From positions 569,501 through 633,500 of the forward strand of contig CAJZBQ010000058.1 in assembly GCA_914767885.1 (NCBI GenBank): a stretch of 64,000 nucleotides of DNA. Direction: 5' to 3'. Under the pieces are notes generated by a model. That model saw only the letters and a program-made list of their open reading frames with translations, had not been told where the DNA came from and ran no database searches. How positions within the stretch are numbered: position 1 is the stretch's first letter; every line of letters begins with the position of its first letter. Both the position numbers and the translations under genes were made by a program. Source of the DNA: Blepharisma stoltei (Eukaryota; Ciliophora; Heterotrichea; Heterotrichida; Blepharismidae). Positions 56,816-64,000 of the stretch are shown here, piece after piece.

Positions 56816-57139
56816 ATGGCTTTCAAATTGTTTGTCTTAACGTTGTGTTTAACAGCACTGATTAGTTATGCTTATCAAGACTTCAAATCATCTGAACTTA
56901 AATTTTTGAACCAAATAAACGACATGCCAAGCTTTTTAGAGACAGAAGGAGATAAAAAAACTCTCCCAGGGCATACTCATGAAAATGCAATTAATTATTT
57001 TAGGGAACAAATTGAAGTTGCTAAAAGAGATGGAACAGCTGAGTTAGATGATGGAATGATGTATACAGTCGAAGAACTTGAAGCAAAAATAAAACATATT
57101 GAAGATGCTGTAGCAAATGGAGAAGAGCTTGACTGGTAA
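56816..57139 (+). CDS. Small secreted protein, hypothetical
   Basis: 107 residues. MAFKLFVLTLCLTALISYAY is a clear signal peptide. The mature part is acidic and helical (HTHENAINYFREQIEVAKRD, TVEELEAKIKHIEDAVANG). No Cys in the mature part. Could be a secreted or cortical-granule (trichocyst-like/pigment granule) protein, but no family is recognised. Confidence 0.65.
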   Translation: MAFKLFVLTLCLTALISYAYQDFKSSELKFLNQINDMPSFLETEGDKKTLPGHTHENAINYFREQIEVAKRDGTAELDDGMMYTVEELEAKIKHIEDAVANGEELDW

Positions 57140-57178
57140 GAATAAATTAAGATTTTCATAATATTTTGTTATTGCCTA

Positions 57179-57409
57179 TAGCTTTTTGCTTGAGTGGCGC
57201 GGTATGGGCGCCACTTCGGCAAGCTCCTTCTTCCAGTTGGCCGAGCCAACTCAGGTTGGTTCGACCAATTGGAGAATTGACAAGTGAGGCCTTTTGGGGA
57301 GACTTGTCAATTCTAGTTGGCCGAACCAACCTGAGTTGGCTCGGCCAACTGGAAGAAGGAGCTTGCCGAAGTGGCGCCCGTACCGCGCCACTCAAGGCAA
57401 AAAAGCATA
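57179..57409. repeat. 231-bp GC-rich palindrome downstream of the secreted-protein gene
   Basis: Arms of about 105 bp (GAGTGGCGCGGTATGGGCGC / GCGCCCGTACCGCGCCACTC, CAGTTGGCCGAGCCAACTCAG and inverse) meet at a GAATTGACAAG...CTTGTCAATTC inner stem. Bounded by TATAGC and GCATAG. It has the palindromic-IES look, here in intergenic or 3' UTR sequence. Confidence 0.8.
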
Positions 57410-59470
57410 GCTCCTTTAATGCTGGAGCTTTTATTTTAGTTATGTTTATTTTAATAGATAGAGAAATATCTATCAATTTTGAGCTATGGGAACTGGCTTG
57501 CTATATTTATTTTGCTTTAAGGTTTATCATACAGGTATTTCGCTAACAATTTTTTTCGGTTAACCAATTTAGTTTGCAAATTATGCTGCAATAGTGAAAA
57601 GCTTATCATTTTTATGAGTCGTTGCTTTAAAATTTCACATTTTTTAAAAGATAGATGCCACTTATACTTCAGAGTGGTTTAGTTTTAAATAAAATTAAAT
57701 ACTATTTTATTAAATAAAGTTGGCTATCAATTTATTCTAATTATATAGTTCAAACATATAATTGAAAAGGCTTTGATGTTGCTTTCATAGTGTTGCAAAT
57801 GATGAAATGGCTGGACACTTTAAATTTTAAAGCTAAAAAAGAGTTAAAATATATATGATGCTTATTTGATTTAAGCACTTCCTGCAATTTAGACTTCAAA
57901 AATTATATTTTACTACTCCACTATTTTTTACATATTTTTGAAGTTACTTTCATAGCGTTCTAAATGATGAAATTGGCTTGACAATTTGCATTTCAAAGCT
58001 CTTAATTTAACATTATTTATTATTTTTTGGTTTTAGCACTTCCTGCAATTTAGACTTCAAAAATTGCATTTTACCAATGCCGCCATTTTACGATATTCTT
58101 TTTAAATCTGACTTGCACCATTTATTAAAATTTCTGATCGTCCTATTATAAGAAATTTGCATACTGATCATAAATTATTTCAAGAATTGGCTAGAATCGG
58201 CTCTTCAAACCAAACCTCTAATTAAAAAATATTGACAGTAAATCAAAATTTCACAGCTTCTCAGGGACTCTTTTTTATTTAGGTGCCTATATCACATATG
58301 CAGTGGGATCCTATGATAAGGGTAGTTTATATGCTCTTCTTACACCTTGGATATTTCTGCTTGAATTTTCCTTACCCCCATCAGCTTCTTTGCCTCAGCA
58401 TATATCTCAACAAATCAACTTTCTTAAGGTCACAAATTCAGCTCCCTTCAAGGAAAAGTAAAAATTATCTTCAGATTTCATTAGCTCACAGCCAAACAAT
58501 TAATTTTCTTAATGACAGTTTAAGACTGCCACGTCGCATTCCTTTCGAGCCCGGAGACTGAATTGGGACCAATACCTCATTCCCACTAGTTGTCTGTCCA
58601 ATAAAGATAGAAACGCTGGTCTTCATATCATGAAATTCCTTCAGTTCAGCCTAGGACGGCGCCTTATCAGGCTATTCAAGGGAAAAACCTATATTTGATT
58701 TGCTGCTACTGCGCTAGTTTCTTTCTTTTGAGAGAGTTATTACATAAATGATTTGATAAAGCGAATTAGATCATTTTTGGGCTCACAATTTATTTCTCGT
58801 GACGAAGTTAGATCGAGATTGGTCTAATATTTCATGATAAATTTCAATATCAAGCTTCATTTACGCTCTCTTTTAAGCTATCTCATAATAGCTCAAATCA
58901 AAGTTTTGTCATCATAGCCATAGTTTGAATCTCTTTTATAATTTCTCAGAATATTTATTAGAATGGGGCTAATTTGTGCTAATTAGGATCCTTTAAAAGT
59001 AATTATTTAAAGATTTTGCCGATTTGCGTTTGATTTCTCCTTTCTTTATAATCAAATCATGAATTTATCATCCTTTTATTAAAAAAAGGAGATTTAGTAT
59101 AATAATCATAAACTGAGCATAATAATTTAAAATTCATAGAAATAAGCCTATTAAATCGCAACAAATTATTTTATGAGTACAAAAACATAGATAATAATTG
59201 ATTTCTTTGGGTTGGCAAAATTTTCACACTTGGATTATATTCGCCTGCATTTTCCATCTCCATAAAATGAGTTATCGGCTCAGTAAACAGTTTAGCTAAA
59301 AACACAGCTGTGAGTCCATTGTATAAACTGTTATCTATATAATTTTTCAAAAAATCTATGCAAATTTTTATTATTTTTGACAAAATATATATTAATACAA
59401 TTATATTCTCTATATTATTAATTTATTATTATAATCAAAATAAATAGGTTTATAATATACTAGCCCACTT
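57410..59470. other. Mostly non-coding 2-kb region
   Basis: AT-rich. It contains a two-copy direct repeat (listed separately) and, at 58281-58600, a plus-strand stretch that looks coding in two frames (AYITYAVGSYDKGSLYALL, then RIPFEPGDWIGTNTSFPLVV with TGA as Trp) but which I could not join into a gene. It may be an exon or gene remnant. A 70-codon minus ORF at 59171-59383 has no supporting feature. Confidence 0.4.
57770..58110 (+). repeat. Tandem duplication of about 170 bp, two diverged copies
   Basis: Each copy has CTTTCATAG(T/C)GTT followed by AAATGATGAAAT(T)GGCT near its start and ends with CACTTCCTGCAATTTAGACT then TCAAAAATT. Copies start near 57775 and 57945. Confidence 0.7.
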
Positions 59471-59479
59471 AACTTAATC

Positions 59480-59845
59480 AACGCTTAATGTTCAATATCA
59501 CATATCTGTCCAGGCCTCCATTCTGCTACAAAAGTCACTCAGCCAAAGATGTCGGGCACACTTTTGCCTCAAGACTGAATGACCTTCTCAGCTTTGGGTT
59601 CGGATTTTAGCAGCAAATATCCAAATTTCGAGCTTAAGAATTTCGCCTGCAGAATATGATAAGACTCAGTCTCAACTATGGATTTTTCGCATAAACAGTC
59701 ACATAAGGCCTTGATTATGGGATTTATTTTTGGTCGGATCAAATTGATAAATTTTAGTTGGACCAACACCTGGGGCGAATAATGGCCATATAGAGCTATT
59801 TATGGAAAACCAATACCTGGGACTGGTGGCACACTTCCAGAAATT
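59480..59845 (-). CDS. Hypothetical protein fragment
   Basis: The frame reading ALYGHYSPQVLVQLKFINL to EWRPGQICDIEH is open for about 115 codons with two TGA-coded Trp (QSWGKS, FGWVTF). An alternative overlapping frame (MAQKKQLTMLSVG at 59905) needs ten TGA codons and is less likely, although its first part could be an upstream exon. Start unresolved; no family recognised. Confidence 0.4.
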
Positions 59846-60045
59846 TTTATTCCCTAATGCCAGGAGTCCTACGCTGAGCATCGTAAGCTGTTTCTTTTGT
59901 GCCATAGCCGGATAAAGTTTCTAACTCCTACCCCAGCAAGAAGCAGATTTTTTCTAAATCATGGCAGGGATTTAACAAACTGCCAAATAGTAAATTTTAT
60001 ATGAATAGATCAAATTTGCTTATTATTTTGGTTTTTCAGATAAAG

Positions 60046-62962
60046 TTAAAAAGTGAAAATTTTAGGCATTATGTCTAATAAAAATTTATTATTTGAAAAT
60101 TTTGTGCTAAAGCCTCCCACAAATAAGCAATGATTTGCTATTACTCGGGAGAAAGTGCGAAGTAAAAAAAAATTAAAATCAAAATTTTCCCACTGCTCTT
60201 GAGAACAGAAAAATTGGATGACGACAGATTTAGATAATTGGTTTATAATATACAAAAAATTTTTCATTGATATTTGGTCTAAATTATTCACCAAATAGTT
60301 TCTTGCTGCAGGAAACGAATTTGTTTGGAAAATCTGGCAAGCTTCTGAAACTAAGTCAGGTAAAAGTAGAGGCTGCTCCAAACAGTCTAAAAATTCTAAT
60401 AATATATTCGACATAGAAAAAATATCTGCATCTTCTCTAAATGGGTCTCCAGTATCAAGCGCTCATCGAATATCTTTTTTTATTTCAGTATCCCCAGCTT
60501 CTTGGAAAATCCCTTTTTCGCGATATCCTTTTGATTTCAAAAAATCAACCATTCTTGCTAATTCTTTTGGTATTTCCATAGCTGCTGTTGATTTGTCTGC
60601 AAAAGTTGACAGCTTTTCGCTCACTTCCCCATTATTAGGGCAAAATCTTGCTCGCTAACTAAGAGGGGTTAATTTTTCCTTTAAAAATTTATATTTAAAG
60701 TATATAAAAAATTGTCCATATGTATTATAAAAGTCTAAATTTGTAAATAATAAAAATTTCATTATTGCAATTATTAATTTATATAGTTTTGATCCTACTT
60801 GATAACCAAGCGGTTTAAATTTTAAAATAGGAATTTTTCTAATGGTTTGCTAGATAATAGTGGAAGTCAGTGATGCTATTGGCTGTGGAATTTTTATAAG
60901 ATTTTGGATACTCGCTCCAAAGCAAGAACCGTTAATTTTGCATTGAATTTCTATAAAAAAATCAGATCCTCCTTTGACTCCTAAAACAAAAATGCAATTA
61001 GTGTACTCTGGATTTTTATTTAATTTTCGCGCCTGATTTTTTCCAAAATAAACGTTCAGTTTAAGCTCTTTTATTTGACGAGAAATTAAAGTACCTTCTT
61101 CTGGCTCAACAGCAAGCCAGCTTTTATGGAGACCCAAGTCTCGATTATGCTTTACCTCAAATTTCAAAATGTTTGCTCCTACATTTTCTAAAGTCAACAC
61201 TTTTGTAAGTAAAGTTTTATAACGGACTCCAGTAATTTCGACAAAATTTTCTGAAATTTTCAGCTTGGGCATGCTCTCATGGTGCATGTCATCAACAGTT
61301 TTATAGACTTCACTTTTTACTTGTTCGAATAGCAAAGGGTCTGTATGCTTTGCTGGCACCATAAAACTGCTAAATACTGGCTTATGATCGCTTTGGATTA
61401 TATAATTGCAAATCCCATATCGCATTAAAAAAGCTTCACCTCTTCACAATATCCGATCACATCAAGCAGGGTCTCTTTTATTGCTCGTATTAAATTGATT
61501 AGTCGTGCCAATCCGATATTTAAAACTTGGCATAAAGTCAATTTTTCCTTCATGAAATTCAGCTAATATATCATTTTCTCTTTTTTCTATATTTAGCTGA
61601 TCATATTCTAGTAGTTCAGAAAAATGCTTCGCATTAATTTTATTGATAATGCTGTCAGTTGACAAATTATTATAAAAATCATTAATCTTTAAAAATAATT
61701 TTTATAAGAAAATATTATGAAAAAATTATAAGTCAATTATTAAGTCGATAATTTAAATCACCCGCTCAAAAAATAAAATCATGCTCATACACATTCCTGA
61801 ATTCTTTACTACTCAATACAAATTTTCCTTCTTTCGATATTGTTTTTATTTGTTCATTCCTAAGCTTGGCTTGATTTTTATGTGCTGCAAGGTGGCAATT
61901 AATTATACATACGCTTGACTCAAATAAGTCAAATCTCATACAGATCGCGCCTTTATTCCCAACATATCCCTTAAATCCTAATTTTACACATGACGTTTTT
62001 ATTTCATTAATATAATCCCTCATGCTGAATTTTACAAAAATCATTGTTAAAAGACCCATCAGATGTTCGTCTCCTACCTAAATATCTCTTACTATTGTAT
62101 ACTGATTCCCTGGAAATGAGTCATTAATCTGATTGCAAATATGAGACATCCAATTCCTCATTCTTACATCGTCGCCTACAATGTTTTTTGGGCTGAGTTC
62201 ACACATTTCTTGCAAACAAATTACAATCATGTCAGGGGATTGTTCAGGCTCCAAATACACATCATTTTGGCAGCAGAACCACAAAAATAAATCTTCGCTT
62301 GGTCCTTTTCCAGCTGTATTCCAAGTCCCTATAATCATTTTTATATCCCTGATTTCTGTATATTCAGTTTCCCTTATCTTTAACTGGTCTTTTATATAAG
62401 CATTCATCATGTCTTTCCCATAATGTTCTGGAAGCAGCACATTTGATATTTTTTGTGTGGAGTTATTTTCTGTGTTGTACTCGATAGATCTTACTTGTAT
62501 AGGAATCGCTGACTCATAGTACCACATCCATTTATGTGAGTTGGATAGTGCATGGAATGGCTCTCTTTGATATCTTGATACCTCTTCTATATGCTTTATA
62601 AGCGTATTGATTAATTTTTTATTATTTGTAGTGATATTTCAGAGAGTTGTATCGTAAGTCAGCCAGCGAAATAAAAATCCATCTGATTTTTGAATTATTT
62701 GGATTTCTTTTGTGAGAGGAAGCACTATCAGAAGTTCAAGTCCTCCGCTGAGAGAAAAGATTTTTCGAGGACGGAATAAGAAAATTCTGAATAAAAATTA
62801 CGCTTGTTCATATGGGCAGGATTTATTTGATACTAATGCAAAAAAGCATTCCTTGGGGTTTCCTTTGTATTGAGTTGTGACTATTTCAAGCTATTTTGAA
62901 AATACTTTTAATAAGTTTTCTGAATTCCTAAGCTTGTTCTGAACCGTCTTGACTGGGTTCAT
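60046..62962 (-). CDS. OCRL: OCRL/INPP5B-type inositol polyphosphate 5-phosphatase with RhoGAP, reconstructed
   Basis: 859 residues after removing three 15-nt introns (62891-62905, 62787-62801, 62078-62092), a 70-bp IES and a 222-bp MITE relic. Start MNPVKTVQNKLRN. 5-phosphatase motifs: MIIGTWNTAGKGP, VICLQEMCEL, KGYVGNKGAICMRF, INCHLAAHKNQ, IFWAGDLNYRL, DPAWCDRILWRG and SDHKPVFSSF. An ASH-type beta domain follows (ENVGANILKFEVKHN), then a C-terminal RhoGAP-like domain (IPKELARMVDFLKSKGYREKG, GDPFREDADI, NLVNNLDQISMKNFL-type). This matches OCRL, which hydrolyses PI(4,5)P2 on endosomes and Golgi. The RhoGAP arginine finger is not evident, as in OCRL, which is GAP-inactive. Confidence 0.9.
60633..60854. 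mobile_element. MITE-derived IES, 222 bp, degraded
   Basis: Contains CTTGCTCGCTAACTAAGAGG and TCTAATGGTTTGCTAG, decayed forms of the MITE ends. TA removal joins TSTI to NGEVSEKLSTF between the ASH and RhoGAP-like domains, in frame. Confidence 0.7.
61671..61740. mobile_element. 70-bp IES
   Basis: AT-rich, TA-bounded, directly after the catalytic GDLNYR motif. Removal gives NYRLNNLSTDSI in frame. Confidence 0.78.
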
Positions 62963-64000
62963 GTTAGCTTTTTGAGATAAATATTAAAATGTGTAGTGAA
63001 GTTTTTCATTAAAAGGGTTTTTTATAGTGAAGAATAGAAGAATAAGATGTTAATATAAGATTTAATTAATCATAAGATTAAAAATATATGCTATTAAAAT
63101 AATAAAATAACTGACTCCCCCCCCCCCCTCCGTGAGCGAACAAAAAAAATTTTGTTCGCTCACGGAGGGGGGTTAATTTTTTTTTTTTAAAAAAAATTTA
63201 TATATAAATTTTATAAAAAATATTTTTTTCGAAATTTAAAAAAATCCTAATTTGCAAAAATTGGAAGCAAATATTAATTTAATTTGCAAAATTTATGTTT
63301 TTAAAACGCAATTTGTTTAAAATTAAACAGAATTAGCTCTAGATTTCATTATACTAATTATCACTTATATATCAAAAATTTTTTTCCATTAAAATTTTTT
63401 CTATTAAAAAAATTTTTGTTCACTCACGGAGGGTGGGTTTTTGGTCAAAAAATGGCGATTTTTCTAATGGTTTTGTTCGCTCACGGAGGGGGGGGGGGAG
63501 TGAGTATGAAGAAATCTCAGAAAATTTACCTGCGTTTAGTCAGAAAATTCGAAATATTTCTAACTCCTCCTAACAATAATGCAAAATCGAAAAAAAATTC
63601 TTTATGTGAATGGTTTTTTATAAAATAATTTTATATATAATTAATATTTTTATAGAGAGATATCTATCAAATTTTTAAAAATAAATTTGCGATGCTAGGA
63701 TTTCTTAAAATCAGAATATATAATTTAAAATAAAGTTGCAGAAATAATTTAGCAAGACAAATAACAAAATTTCCTTGCTCCTGAATAGTAGGAAAATAAA
63801 CTTTCATATAGAGAAATATTAATTGGGTTTCAAACAGATTTTACTTTTAAATAATTTGCGCCGACGATTAATATAATTATTTACACTAAGTCAGCATAGC
63901 AAAGCGCTTTTATAATTAATTTTAACTTTGATTTAGCCAAATTTTGAATTATTTTCATTCAAAATGGCACAGTCAAATCCACTTCTGCGAAGATCAAAAC
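62963..64000. other. Intergenic region to the window end
   Basis: AT-rich apart from the MITE at 63115-63503. A short open stretch after the MITE (63506 onward) has no feature supporting a gene. The last 12 codons of the window could begin a new plus-strand ORF (ATG at 63963, MAQSNPLLRRSK), which would extend beyond the window. Confidence 0.45.
63115..63503 (+). mobile_element. Near-intact MITE flanked by TGA, 389 bp
   Basis: CTCCCCCCCCCCCCTCCGTG at the left, end hairpin, standard core, and a G-run followed by GGAG at the right. Nearly identical to 47599-47996. The flanking triplet is TGA on both sides (63112-63114, 63501-63503), with no TA at either border. Confidence 0.9.

Noticed and set aside
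57156-57546. ORFs on both strands sharing APLRQAPSSSWPSQLRLV
   Set aside because: Identical peptides on opposite strands result from the palindrome at 57179-57409, not from two proteins.
57770-58110. CRISPR-like array or satellite
   Set aside because: Only two diverged copies of about 170 bp with no spacers; a simple tandem duplication. CRISPR arrays are not expected in a eukaryote.
59699-59905. ORF MAQKKQLTMLSVG as a protein of about 140 residues
   Set aside because: Continuing it needs ten TGA codons in a short span and overlaps a frame with better amino-acid composition; kept only as a possible upstream exon.

Overview
The window reads as germline (micronuclear) DNA of a heterotrich ciliate, most probably Blepharisma. 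Three observations support this. (1) TGA is read as tryptophan in nearly every gene (for example in the AAA ATPase WDDIAG block, the DHHC-CPW motif and the 5-phosphatase PAWCDR block), while TAA and TAG are stops. (2) Introns are 15 nt, once 16 nt, of the form GTA...AG. (3) Genes are interrupted by TA-flanked inserts whose removal restores the reading frame and the conserved motifs, as expected of internal eliminated sequences (IESs). The genus is an inference; I could not search a database.

Layout. 1-7.2 kb, minus strand: a hypothetical gene with an EF-hand-like block, an LRR protein and an IQ-motif protein. 7.4-11.6 kb, plus strand: a spastin-like AAA ATPase, a membrane protein and a BRCT-containing family X DNA polymerase. 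11.6-17.8 kb, minus strand: two hypothetical genes, an LRRC9-like protein and an uncharacterised gene. 18.0-22.9 kb, plus strand: a second, inverted copy of the LRR/EF-hand-like gene pair. 23.0-26.8 kb: a SET-domain protein, TMEM230, RNA 3'-phosphate cyclase and an initiator tRNA-Met. 27.3-33.6 kb, plus strand: an RCC1/SAM/MJ1316 fusion, an ankyrin-DHHC palmitoyltransferase and a palmitoyl-protein thioesterase. 35.0-40.5 kb, minus strand: a sorting nexin and a lipase maturation factor. 40.6-44.8 kb, plus strand: a coiled-coil protein, a zinc-finger protein and an RNPS1-like RRM protein. 44.8-48.9 kb, minus strand: coiled-coil genes. 49-56.5 kb, plus strand: small and repetitive hypotheticals, an N-myristoylated AGC kinase and a CCCH zinc-finger protein. 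56.8 kb: a secreted peptide. 59.5-63.0 kb, minus strand: a hypothetical gene and an OCRL-type phosphatase with RhoGAP.

Three classes of insertion overlie the genes. The first is about 15 copies of a 220-400 bp MITE with ACTCCC termini and repeats of a CTCCGTGAGCGAAC motif. The second is short AT-rich or palindromic IESs, several with TATAGCC termini. The third is a GC-richer, SINE/LINE-like retroelement family with 10-18 bp target-site duplications and hexanucleotide-like tails, found mostly inside exons. In every gene marked as reconstructed below, subtracting introns, IESs and retroelement plus one duplication leaves a length divisible by three and an uninterrupted protein. The most unusual points are an IES that sits inside a 15-nt intron, and retroelement insertions in exons whose duplications contain no TA, so that ordinary TA-to-TA excision cannot restore the gene.
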